Assembly (NCBI GenBank): GCA_963932145.1
Contig: OZ010611.1
Coordinates: 56,429,292-56,493,291, forward strand
DNA from: Acanthosepion lycidas
Taxonomy: Eukaryota; Mollusca; Cephalopoda; Sepiida; Sepiidae
DNA length: 64,000 nucleotides
Reading direction: 5' to 3'
Shown: positions 35,601-48,120 of the stretch, one piece after another
How the letters are laid out: every line of letters starts with the position of its first letter
How positions within the stretch are numbered: position 1 is the first letter of the stretch
Program-made: the position numbers and the translations under genes
The notes under the pieces: model-generated
What the model saw: the letters and a program-made list of their open reading frames with translations, nothing else
What the model was told of the DNA's origin: nothing
Databases searched by the model: none

Positions 35601-37558
35601 AAATTTGTGGGCACAAAATGGGTGATCAGTGTCTTATTCTCTTCTGTTTGTGCCTTGTCTTTACCTTTTTCTTCTATATTTAACATTATGTAGAGGCAAG
35701 GCGCCCCTCTAAATCTGGATTGAAATTATTTTTCATTCTAATTCATAGAAATGGAGTAGCGTGCAATGGTGTCGTCTCATATAACTGTGAGTTAGTAGAA
35801 AAATTTGTGGGCACAAAATGGGTGATCAGTGTCTTATTCTATTCTGTTTGTGCCTTGTCTTTACCATTTTCTTCTATATTTAACATTATGTAGAGGCAAG
35901 GCCCCCCTCTAAATCTGGATTGAAATTATTTTTCATTCTAATTCATAGAAATGGAGTAGCATGCAATGGTGTCGTCTCATACAACTGTGAGTTAGTATAA
36001 AAATTTGTGGGCACAAAATGGGTGATCAGTGTCTTATTCTCTTCTGTTTGTGCCTTGTCTTTACCTTTTTCTTCTATATTTAACATTATGTAGCGGCAAG
36101 GCCACCCTTTAAATCTGGATTGAAATTATTTTTCATTCTAATTCATAGAAATGGAGTATCGTGCAATGGTGTCGTCTCATACAACTGTGAGTTAGTAGAA
36201 AAATTTGTGGGCACAAAATGGGAGATCAGTGACTTATTCTGTTTTGTTTGAGCCTTGTCTTTACATTTTTCTTCTATATTTAACATTATGTAGAGGCAAG
36301 GACCCCCTCTAAATCTGGATTGAAATTATTTTTCATTCTAACTCATAGAAATGGAGTAGTGTGCAATGGTGTCGTCTCATACAACTTTGAGTTAGTAGAA
36401 AAATTTGTGGGCACAAAATGGGTGATCAGTGACTTATTTTCTTCTGTTTGAGCCTTGTCTTTACCTTTTTCTTCTATATTTAACATTATGTAGAGGCAAC
36501 GCCCCCCTCTAAATCTGGATTGAAATTATTTTTCATTCTAATTCATAGAAATGGAGTAGCGGGCAATGGTGTGGTCTCATACAACTGTGAGTTAGTATAA
36601 AAATTTGTGGGCACAAAATGGGTGATCAGTGTCTTATTCTCTTCTGTTTGTGCCTTGTCTTTACCTTTTTCTTCTATATTTAACATTATGTAGCGGCAAG
36701 GCCACCCTTTAAATCTGGATTGAAATTATTTTTCATTCTAATTCATAGAAATGGAGTAGCGTGCAATGGTGTCGTCTCATACAACTGTGAGTTAGTAGAA
36801 AAATTTGTGGGCACAAAATGGGAGATCAGTGACTTATTCTGTTTTGTTTGAGCCTTGTCTTTACATTTTTCTTCTATATTTAACATTATGTAGAGGCAAG
36901 GCCCCCCTCTAAATCTGGATTGAAATTATTTTTCATTCTAATTCATAGAAATGGAGTAGCGAGCAATGGTGTCGTCTCATACAAATGTGATTTAGTAGAA
37001 AAATTTGAGGGCACAAAATGGGTGATCAGTGACTTATTCTCTTCTGTTTGTGCCTTGTCTTTAGCTTTTTCTTCTATATTTAACATTATGTAGAGGCAGG
37101 GCACCCCTTAAAATCTGGATTGAAATTATTTTTCATTCTAACTCATAGAAATGGAGTAGCGTGCAATGGTGTTGTCTCATACAACTGTGAGATACTAGAG
37201 AAATTTGTGGGCACAAAAAGGGTGATCAGTGTCTTATTCTCTTCTGTTTGAGCTTTGTCTTTAGCTTTTTCTTCTATATTTAACATTATGTAGAGGCAAG
37301 GCCCCCCTCTAAATCTGGATTGAAATTATTTTTCATTCTAATTCATAGAAATGGAGTAGCGTGCAATGGTGTCGTCTCATACAACTGTGAGTTAGTAGAA
37401 AAATTTGTCGGCACAAAATGGGTGATCAGTGTCTTATACTCTTCTGTTTGTGCCTTGTCTTTACCTTTTTCTTCTATATTTAACATTATGTAGAGGCAAG
37501 GCCCCCCTCTAAATCTGGATTGAAATTATTTTTCATTCTAATTCATAGAAATGGAGTA
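32665..37558 (+). repeat. Tandem duplication of a 2,400-bp satellite block (12 units, two copies)
   Basis: Sequence from about 32665 to 35158 recurs at 35065-37558, exactly 2,400 bp later. Ordered markers: AGTATCGTGCAATGG with GGGAGATCAGTGAC (32757/35157), GGCTAGGCCCCCC with TTTCTCATTC and AACGTGCAATGGTTTCG (33096/35496 onward), TAGCGGCAAGGCCACCC (33691/36091, 34291/36691), and GCAGGGCACCCCTTAAAATC (34695/37095). I noticed only two or three base differences, for example GCGCCACTC/GCGCCCCTC and GGCAAGGCC/GGCAACGCC. Confidence 0.85.
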
Positions 37559-37559
37559 G

Positions 37560-40500
37560 TATGCAATGGTGTCATCTCATACAACTGTGAGTTAGTAGAA
37601 AAATTTGTGGGCACAAAATGGGTGATCAGTGTCTTATTCTCTTCTGTTTGTGCCTTGTCTTGAGCTTTTTCTTCTATATTTAACATTATGTAGAGGCAAG
37701 GCCCCCCTCTAAATCTGGATTGAAATTATTTTTCATTCTAATTCATAGAAATGGAGTAGCGTGGAATGGTGTCGTCTCATACAAATGTGATTTAGTAGCA
37801 AAATTTGTGGGCACAAAATGGGTGATCAGTGACTTATTCTCTTCTGTTTGTGCCTTGTCTTTACCTTTTTCTTCTATATTTAACATTATGTAGAGGTAAG
37901 GGCCCCCTCTAAATCTGGATTGAAATTATTTTTCATTCAAATTCATAGAAATGGAATAGCGTGCAATGGTGTCGTCTCATACAACTGTGAGTTAGTAGAA
38001 AGAATTCGTGGGCACAAAATGGGTGATCAGTGGCTTAATCTCTTCTGTTTGTGCCTTGTCTTTACCATTTTCTTCTATATTTAACATTATGTAGAGGCAA
38101 GGCCCCCCTCTAAATCTGGATTGAAATTATTTTTCATTCTAATTCATAGAAATGGAGTAGCGTGCAATGGTGTCATCTTATACAACTGTGAGTTAGTAGA
38201 AAAATTTGTGGGCACAAAATGTTTGATCAGAGACTTATTCTCTTCTGTTTGTGCCTTGTCTTTACCTTCTTCTTCTATATTTAACATTATGTAGAGGCAA
38301 GGCCCCCCTCTAAATCTGGATTGAAATTATTTTTCATTCTAATTCATAGAAAGAGCGTAGCGTGCAATGGTGTCGTCTCATACAACTGTGAGTTAGTAGA
38401 AAAATTTGTGGGCACAAAATGGGTGATCAGTGACTTATTCTCTTCTGTTTGTACCTTGTCTTTACATTTTTCTTCTATATTTAACATTATGTAGAGGCTA
38501 GGCCCCCCTCTAAATCTGGATTGAAATTATTTCCCATTCTAATTCATAGAAATGGAATAGCGTGCAATGGTGTCGTCTCATACAACTGTGAGTTAGTAGA
38601 AAAATTTGTGGGCACGAAATGGGTGATCAGTGTCTTATTCTCTTCTCTTTGTGCCTTGTCTTTACCTTTTTCTTCTATATTTAACATTATGTAGAGGCAA
38701 GGCCCCCCTCTAAATCTGGATTGAAATTATTTTTCATTCTAATTCATAGAGATGGAGTAGCGTGAAATGGTGTCGTCTCATACAACTGTGAGTTAGTAGA
38801 AAAATTTGTGGGCACAAAATGGGTGATCAGTGACTTATTCTCTTCTGTTTGAGCCTTGTCTTTAGCTTTTTCTTCTATATTTAACATTATGTAGAGGAAA
38901 GGCCCCCCTCTAAATCTGGATTGAAATTATTTTTCATTCTAATTCATAGAAATGGAGTAGCGTGCAATGGTGTTGTCTCATATAATGTGATTTAGTAGAA
39001 AAATTTGTCGGCACAAAATGGGTGATCAGTGTCTTATTCTCTTCTGTTTTTGCCTTGTCTTTAGCTTTTTCTTCTATATTTAACATTATGTAGAGGCAAG
39101 GCCCCCCTCGAAATCTGGATTGAAATTATTTTTCATTCTAATTCATAGAAATGGAGTAACGTGCAATGGTGTCTTCTCATACAACTGTGAGTTAGTAGAT
39201 AAATTTGTGTGCACAAAATGGGTGATCAGTGTCTTATTCTCTTCTGTTTGTGCCTTGTCTTTAACTTTTTCTTCTATATTTAACATTATGTAGAGGCAAT
39301 GTCCCCCTCGAAATCTGGATTGAAATTATTTTTCTTTCTAATTCATAGAAATGGAGTAGCGTGCAATGGTGTCGTCTCATACAACTGTGAGTTAGCAGAA
39401 AAATATCTGGGCACAAAATGGGCGATCAGTGCCTTATTCTCTTCTGTTTTTGCCTTGTCTTTACTTTTTCTTCTATATTTAACATTACGTAGAGGCAAGG
39501 CCCCCCTCTAAATCTGGATGGAAATTATTTTTCATTCTAATTTATAGAAATGGAGTAGCATGCAATGGTGTCGTCTCATATAACTGTGAGTTAGTAGCAA
39601 AATTTGTGGGCACAAAATGGGTGATCACTGACTTATTCTCTTCTGTTTGTGCCTTGTCTTTAGCTTTTTCTTCTATATTTAACATTATGTAGAGGCAAGG
39701 GCCCCCTCTAAATCTGGATTGAAATTATTTTTCATTCAAATTCATAGAAATGTAGTAGCGTGCAATGGTGTCGTCTCATACAACGGTGTGTTAGTAGAAA
39801 GAATTCGTGGGCACAAAATGGGTGATCAGTGTCTTATTCTCTTCTGTTTGTGCCTTGTCTTTACCTTTTTCTTCTATATTTAACATTATGTAGAGGCAAG
39901 GCCCCCCTCTAAATCTGGATTGAAATTATTTTTCATTCTAATTCATAGAAATGGAGTAGCGTGCAATGGTGTCGTCTCATACAACTGTGAGGAAGTAGAA
40001 AAATTTGTGGGCACAAATTGGGTGATCAGTGTCTTATTCTCTTCTGTTTGTGCCTTGTCTTTAGCTTTTTCTTCTATATTTAACATTATGTAGAGGCAAG
40101 GTCCCCCTCTAAATCTGGATTGAAATTATTTTTCATTCTAATTCATAGAAATGGAGTAGCGTGCAATGGTGTCGTCTCATACAACTGTGAGTTAGTAGAA
40201 AATTTGTGGGCACAAAATGGGTGATCAGTGTCTTATTCTCTTCTGTTTGTCCCTTGTCTTTAACCTTTTCTTCTATATTTAACATTACGTAGAGGCAAGG
40301 CCCCCTGTAAATGTGGATTGAAATTATTTTTCTTTCTAATTCATAGAAATGGAGTAGCGTGCAATGGTGTCGTCTCATACAACTGTGAATTAGTAGAAAA
40401 ATTTGTGGGCACAAAATGGGTGATCAGTGTCTTATTCTCTTCTGTTTGTGCCTTGCCTTACCTTTTTCTTCTATATTTAACATTATGTAGAGGCAAGGCC

Positions 40501-43500
40501 CCCCTGTAAATCTGGATTGAAATTATTTTTCATTCTAATTCATAGAAATGGAGTAGGGTGCAATGGTGTCGTCTCATACAACTGTGAGTTAGTAGAAAAA
40601 TTTTTTGGCACAAAATGGGTGATCAATGATTATTCTCTTCTGTTTGAGCCTTGTCTTTACCTTTTTCTTCTATATTTAACATTATGTAGAGGCAAGGCCC
40701 CCCTCTAAATCTGGATTGAAATTATTTTTCATTCTAATTCATAGAAATGGAGTAACGTGCAATGGTGTCGTCTCATACAACTGTGAGTTAGTAGATAAAT
40801 TTGTGTGCACAAAATGGGTGATCAGTGTCTTATTCTCTTCTGTTTGTGCCTTGTCTTTACCTTTTTCTTCTATATTTAACATTATGTAGAGGCAATGCCC
40901 CCCTCTAAATCTGGATTGAAATTATTTTTCATTCTAATTCATAGAAAGAGCGTAGCGTTCAATGGTGTCTTCTCATACAACTGTGAGTTAGTAGAAAAAT
41001 TTGTGGGCAGAAAATTGGTGATCAGTGACTTATTCTCTTCTGTTTGAGCCTTGTCTTTAACTTTTTCTTCTATATTTAACATTATGTACAGGGTAGGCCC
41101 ACCTCTAAATCTGAATTGAAATTATTTTTCATTCTAATTCATATAAATGGAGTAGCATGCAATGGTGTCGTCTCATACAACTGTGACTTAGTAGAAAAAT
41201 TTGTCGGCACAAAATGGGTGATCATTGACTTCTTCTCTTCTGTTTGTGCCTTGTCTTTAGCTTTTTCTTCTGTATTTAACATTATGTAGAGGCAAGGCCC
41301 CCCTCTAAATCTGGATTGAAATTATTTTTCATTCTAATTCATAGAAATGGAGTAGCGTGGAATGGTGTCGTCTCATACAACTGTGAGTTAGTAGAAAAAT
41401 TTGTGGGCACAAAATGGGTGATCAGTGTCTTATTCTCTTCTGTTTTTGCCTTGTCTTTACTTTTTCTTCTATATTTAACATTACGTAGAGGCAATGCCCC
41501 CCTCTAAATCTGGATTGAAATTATTTTTCATTCTAATTCATAGAAATGGAGTAGCATGCAATGGTGTCGTCTCATACAACTGTGTGTTAGTAGAAAAATT
41601 TGTCGGCATAAAATGGGTGATCAGTGTCTTATTCTCATCTGTTTGTGCCTTGTCTTTAGCTTTTTCTTCTATATTTAACATTATGTAGAGGCTAGGCCCC
41701 CCTCTAAATCTGGATTGAAATTATTCCTCATTCTAATTCATAGAAATGGAGTAACGTGCAATGGTTTCGTCACATACAACTGTGAGTTACTAGAAAAATT
41801 TGTGGGCACAAAATGGGTGATCAGTGTCTTATTCTCTTCTGTTTGTGCCTTGTCTTTACCTTTTTCTTCTATATTTAACATTATGTAGAGGCAAGGCCCC
41901 CCTCTAAATCTGGATTGCAATTATTTCTCATTCTAATTCATAGAAATGGAGTAGCATGCAATGGTGTCGTCTCATACAACTGTGAGTTAGTAGAAAAATT
42001 TGTGGACACAAAATGGGTGATCAGTGTCTTATTCTCTTCTGTTTGTGCCTTGTCTTTACCTTTTTCTTCTATATTTAACATTATGTAGAGGCAAGGCCAC
42101 CCTTTAAATCTGGATTGAAATTATTTTTCATTCTAATTCATAGAAATGGAGTAGCGTGCAATGGTGTCGTCTCATACAACTGTGTGTTAGTAGAAAAATT
42201 TGTGGGCACAAAATGGGTGATCAGTGACTTATTCTGTTCTATTTGAGCCTTGTCTTTACCTTTTTCTTCTATATTTAACATTATGTAGAGGCAAGGCCCC
42301 CCTCTAAATCTGGATTGAAATTATTTTTCATTCTAATTCATAGAAATGGAGTAGCGTGCAATGGTGTCGTCTCATACAACTGTGAGTTAGGAGAAAAATT
42401 TCTGGGCACAAAATGGGCGATCAGTGTCTTATTCTCTTCTGTTTGAGCCTTGTCTTTACTTTTTCTTCTATATTTAACATTACGTAGAGGCAATGCCCCC
42501 CTCTAAATCTGGATTGAAATTATTTTTCATTCTAATTCATAGAAATGGAGTAGCGTTGCAATGGTGTCGTCTCATACAACTGTGTGTTAGTAGAAAAATT
42601 TGTGGGCATAAAATGGGTGATCAGTGTCTTATTCTCTTCTGTTTGTGCCTTGTCTTTATCTTTTTCTTCTATATTTAACATTATGTAGAGGCAAGGCCCC
42701 CATCTAAATCTGGATCGAAATTATTTTTCATTCTAATTCATAGAAATGGAGTATCATGCAATGGTGTCGTCTCATATAACTTTGAGTTAGTAGCAAAATT
42801 TGTGGGCACAAAATGGGTGATCACTGATTTATTCTCTTCTGTTTGTGCCTTGTCTTTAGCTTTTTCTTCTATATTTAACATTATGTAGAGGCAAGGGCCC
42901 CCTCTAAATCTGGATTGAAATTATTTTTCTTTCTAATTCATAGAAATGGAGTAGCGTGCAATGGTGTCGTCTCATACAACTGTGAATTAGTAGAAAAATT
43001 TGTGGGCACAAAATGGGTGATCAGTGTCTTATTCTCTTCTGTTTGTGCCTTGCCTTGCCTTTTTCTTCTATATTTAACATTATGTAGAGGCAAGGCCCCC
43101 CTCTAAATCTGGATTGAAATTATTTTTCATTCTAATTCATAGAAATTGAGTAGGGTGCAATGGTGTCGTCTCATACAACTGTGAGTTAGTAGAAAAATTT
43201 TTTGGCACAAAATGGGTGATCAATGACTTATTCTCTTCTGTTTGTGTCTTGACTTTACCTTTTTCTTCTATATTTAACATTATGTAGAGGCAAGGCCCCC
43301 CTCTAAATATGGATTGAAATTATTTTTCATTCTAATTCATAGAAATGGAGTAAAGTGCAATGGTGTCGTCTCATACAACTGTGAGTTAGTAGATAAATTT
43401 GTGTGCACAAAATGGGTGATCAGTGTCTTATTCTCTTCTGTTTGTGCCTTGTCTTTAGCTTTTTCTTCTATATTTAACATTATGTAGAGGCAAGGCCCCC

Positions 43501-46500
43501 CTGTAAATCTGGATTGAAATTATTTTTCATTCTAATTCATAGAAATGGAATAGGGTGCAATGGTGTCGTCTCATACAACTGTGAGTTAGTAGAAAAATTT
43601 TTTGGCACAAAATGGGTGATCAATGACTTATTCTCTTCTGTTTGAGCCTTGTCTTTACCTTTTTCTTCTATATTTAACATTATGTAGAGGCAAGGCCCCC
43701 CTCTAAATCTGGATTGAAATTATTTTTCATTCTAATTCATAGAAATGGAGTAACGTGCAATGGTGTCGTCTCATACAACTGTGAGTTAGTAGATAAATTT
43801 GTGTGCACAAAATGGGTGATCAGTGTCTTATTCTCTTCTGTTTGTGCCTTGTCTTTACCTTTTTCTTCTATATTTAACATTATGTAGAGGCAATGCCCCC
43901 CTCTAAATCTGGATTGAAATTATTTTTCATTCTCATTCATAGAAATGGAGTAGCGTGCAATGGTGTCGTCTCATACAACTGTGTGTTAGTAGAAAAATTT
44001 GTGGGCATAAAGTGGGTGATCAGTGTCTTATTCTCTTCTGTTTGTGCCTTGTCTTTAGCTTTTTCTTCTATATTTAACATTATGTAGAGGCAAGGCCCCC
44101 CTCTAAATATGGATTGAAATTATTTTTCATTCTAATTCATAGAAATGGAGTAAAGTGCAATGGTGTCGTCTCATACAACTGTGAGTTAGTAGAAAAATTT
44201 GTGGGCACAAAATGGGTGATCAGTGTCTTATTCTCTTCTGTTTGTGCCTTGTCTTAACCTTTTTATTCTATATTTAACATTATGTAGAGGCTAGACCCCC
44301 CTCTAAATCTTGGTTGAAATTATTTTTCATTCTAATTCATAGAAATGGAGTAGATTGCAATGGTGTCGTCTCATACAACTGTGAGTTAGTAGAAAAATTT
44401 GTGGGCACAAAATGTTTGATCAGAGTCTTATTCTCTTCTGTTTGTGCCTTGTCTTTACCTTTTTCTTCTATATTTAACATTATGTAGAGGCAAGGCCCCC
44501 CTCTAAATGTGGATTGAAATTATTTTTCATTCTAATTCATAGAAAGAGCGTAGCGTGCAATGGTGTCGTCTCATACAACTGTGAGTTAGTAGAAAAATTT
44601 GTGGGCACAAAATGTGTTATCAGTGTCTTATTCTCTTCTGTTTGTGCCTTGTCTTTACTTTTTCCTTCTATGTTTAACATTATGTAGAGGCAAGGGCCCC
44701 CTCTAAATCTGGATTGAAATTGTTTTTCATTCAAATTCATAGAAATGGAGTAGCGTGCAATGGTGTCGTCTCATACAACTGTGAGTTAGTAGAAATAATT
44801 CGTGGGCACAAAATGGTTGATCAGTGGCTTAATCTCTTCTGTTTGTGCCTTGTCTTTACCTTTTTCTTCTATATTTAACATTATGTAGAGGCAAGGCCCC
44901 CCTCGAAATCTGGATTGAAAGTATTTTTCATTCTAATTCATAGAAATGGAGTAGCGTGCAATGGTGTCGTCTCATACAACTGTGAGTTAGTAGAAAAATT
45001 TGTGGGCACAAAATGGGTGATCAGTGTCTTATTCTCTTCTGTTTGTGCCTTGTCTTTACATTATCTTCTATATTTAAGATTATGTAGAGGCAAGGCCCCC
45101 CTCTAAATCTGAATTGAAATTATTTCTCCTTCTAATTCATAGAAATGGCGTAGCGTGCAATGGTGTCGTCTCATACAACTGTGAGTTAGTAGAAAAATTT
45201 GTGGGCACAAAATGTTTGATCGGAGTCTTATTCTCTTCTGTTTGTGCCTTGTCTTTACCTTTTTCTTCTATATTTAACATTATGTAGAGGCAAGGCCCCC
45301 CTCTAAATCTGGATTGAAATTATTTTTCATTCTAATTCATAGAAAGAGCGTAGCGTGCAATGGTGTCGTCTCATACAACTGTGAGTTAGTAGAAAAATTT
45401 GTGGTCACAAAATGGGTGATCAGTGTCTTATTCTCTTCTGTTTGTGCCTTGTATTTACTTTTTCCTTCTATATTTAACATTATGTAGAGGCAAGGCCCCC
45501 CTCTAAATCTGGATTGAAATTATTTTTCATTCTAATTCATAGAAATGGAGTAGCGTGCAATGGTGTCGTCTCATACAACTGTGAGTTAGTAGAAAAATTT
45601 GTGGGCACAAAATGGGTGATCAGTGTCTTATTCTCTTCTGTTTGTGCCTTGTCTTTACCTTTTTCTTCTATATTTAACATTATGTAGAGGCAAGGCCACC
45701 ATTTAAATCTGGATTGAAATTATTTTTCATTCTAATTCATAGAAATGGAGTAGCGTGCAATGGTGTCGTCTCATACAACTGTGAGTTAGTAGAAAAATTT
45801 GTGGGCACAAAATGGGTGATCAGTGATTATTCTGTTCTGTTTGAGCCTTGTCTTTACCTTTTTCTTCTATATTTAACATTACGTAGAGGCTAGGCCCCCC
45901 TCTAAATCTGGATTGAAATTATTTCTCTTTCTAATTCATAGAAATGGAGTAACGTGCAATGGTTTCGTCTCATACAACTGTGAGTTAGTATAAAAATTTG
46001 TGGGCACAAAATGGGTGATCAGTGTCTTATTCTCTTCTGTTTGTGCCTTGTCTTTACCTTTTTCTTCTATATTTAACATTATGTAGAGGCAAGGCCACCC
46101 CTCTAAATCTGGATTGAAATTATTTTTCATTTTAATTCATAGAAATGGAGTAGCGTGCAATGGTGTCGTCTCATACAACTGTGAATTAGTAGAAAAATTT
46201 GTGGGCACAAAATGTTTGATCAGAGACTTATTCTCTTCTGTTTGTGCCTTGTCTTTACCTTTTTCTTCTATATTTAACATTATGTAGAGACAAGGCCCCC
46301 CTCTAAATCTGGATTGAAATTATTTCTCATTCTAATTCATATAAATGGCGTAGCGTGCAATGGTGTCGTCTCATACAACTGTGAGTTAGTAGAAAAATTT
46401 GTGGGCACAAAATGGATGATCAGTGTCTCATTCTCTTCTGTTTGTGCCTTGTCTTTAACTTTTTAGTCTATATTTAACATTATGTAGAGGCAAGGACCCC

Positions 46501-46860
46501 CTCTAAATCTGGATTGAAATTATTTTTCATTCTAATTCATAGAAATGGAGTAACGTGCAATGGTGTCGTCTCATACAACTGTGAGTTAGCAGAAAAATTA
46601 GTGGGCACAAAATGGGTGATCAGTGTCTTATTCTCTTCTGTTTGTGCCTTGTCTTTACATTATCTTCTATATTTAACATTATGTAGAGGCAAGGCCCGCC
46701 TCTAAATCTGAATTGAAATTATTTCTCATTCTAATTCATAGAAATGGCGTAGCGTGCAATGGTGTCGTCTCATACAACTGTGAGTTAGTAGAAAAATTTG
46801 TGGGCACAAAATGGGTGATCACTGTCTTATTCTCTTCTGTTTGTGCCTTGTCTTTACCTT
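37560..46860 (+). repeat. Satellite, mixed subfamilies with a diverged 2.6-kb repeat
   Basis: Markers include AGAAAGAGCGTAGCG (38.35, 40.95, 44.54 and 45.34 kb), AGATAAATTTGTGTGCAC, and ATTTTTTGGCACAAAATGG. Units at about 40300-40800 match 42900-43400 at an offset of about 2,597 bp (TGTGAATTAG, TGCCTTGCCTT, TAGGGTGCAATGG, then AGATAAATTTGTG). The second copy also shows a 400-bp internal repeat (43152 and 43552). No gene. Confidence 0.7.
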
Positions 46861-48120
46861 TTTCTTCTATATTTAACATTATGCAGAGGCAAGGCCGCCC
46901 TATAAATCTGGATTGAAATTATTTTTCATTCTAATTCATAGAAATGGAGTAGCGTGCAATGGTGTCGTCTCATACAACTGTGAGTTAGTAGAAAAATTTG
47001 TGGGCACAAAATGGGTGATCAGTGGATTAATCTCTTCTGTTTGTGCCTTGTCTTTACCTTTTTCTTCTATATTTAACATTATGCAGAGGCAAGCCCGCCC
47101 TTTAAATCTGGATTGAAATTATTTTTCATTCTAATTCATAGAAATGGAGTAGCGTGCAATGTTGTCGTCTCATACAACTGTGAGTTAGTAGAAAAATTTG
47201 TGGGCACAAAATGGGTGATCAGTGTCTTATTCTCTTCTGTTTGTGCCTTGTCTTTACCTTTTGCTTCTATATTTAACATTATGTAGATGCAAGGGCCCCC
47301 TCTAAATCTGGATTGAAATTATTTTTCATTCTAATTCATAGAAATGGAGTAGCGTGCAATGGTGTCGTGTCATACAACTGTGAGTTAGTAGAAAAATTTG
47401 TGGGCACAAAATGGGTGATCAGTGTCTTATTCTCTTCTGTTTGTGCCTTGTCTTTACCTTTTTCTTCTATATTTAACATTATGCAGAGGCAAGGCCGCCC
47501 TTTAAATCTGGATTGAAATTATTTTTCATTCTAATTCATAGAAATGGAGTAGCGTGCAATGTTGTCGTCTCATACAACTGTGAGTTAGTAGAAAAATTTG
47601 TGGGCACAAAATGGGTGATCAGTGTCTTATTCTCTTCTGTTTGTGCCTTGTCTTTACCTTTTGCTTCTATATTTAACATTATGTAGATGCAAGGGCCCCC
47701 TCTAAATCTGGATTGAAATTATTTTTCATTCTAATTCATAGAAATGGAGTAGCGTGCAATGGTGTCGTCTCATACAACTGTGAGTTAGTAGAAAAATTTG
47801 TGGGCACGAAATGGGTGATCAGTGTCTTATTCTCTTCTGTTTATGCCTTGTCTTTACCTTTTTCTTCTATATTTAACATTATGCAGAGGCAAGGCCGCCG
47901 TTTAAATCTGGATTGAAATTATTTTTCATTCTAATTCATAGAAATGGAGTAGCGTGCAATGGTGTCGTCTCATACAACTGTGAGTTAGTAGAAAAATTTG
48001 TGGGCACAAAATGGGTGATCAGTGGATTAATCTCTTCTGATTGTGCCTTGTCTTTAGCTTTTTCTTCTATATTTAACATTATGCAGAGGCAAGGCCGCCC
48101 TTTAAATCTGGATTGAAATT
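46860..48120 (+). repeat. Satellite with local 400-bp dimer
   Basis: ATGCAGAGGCAAG with a GCCGCC-type C run occurs at about 46880, 47080, 47480, 47880 and 48080. The pair of units at about 47113-47512 (GCAATGTTGTCGTC, TTTTGCTTCTAT, GTAGATGCAAGGGCCCCC) repeats 400 bp later at 47513-47912 with very few changes. Confidence 0.75.
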
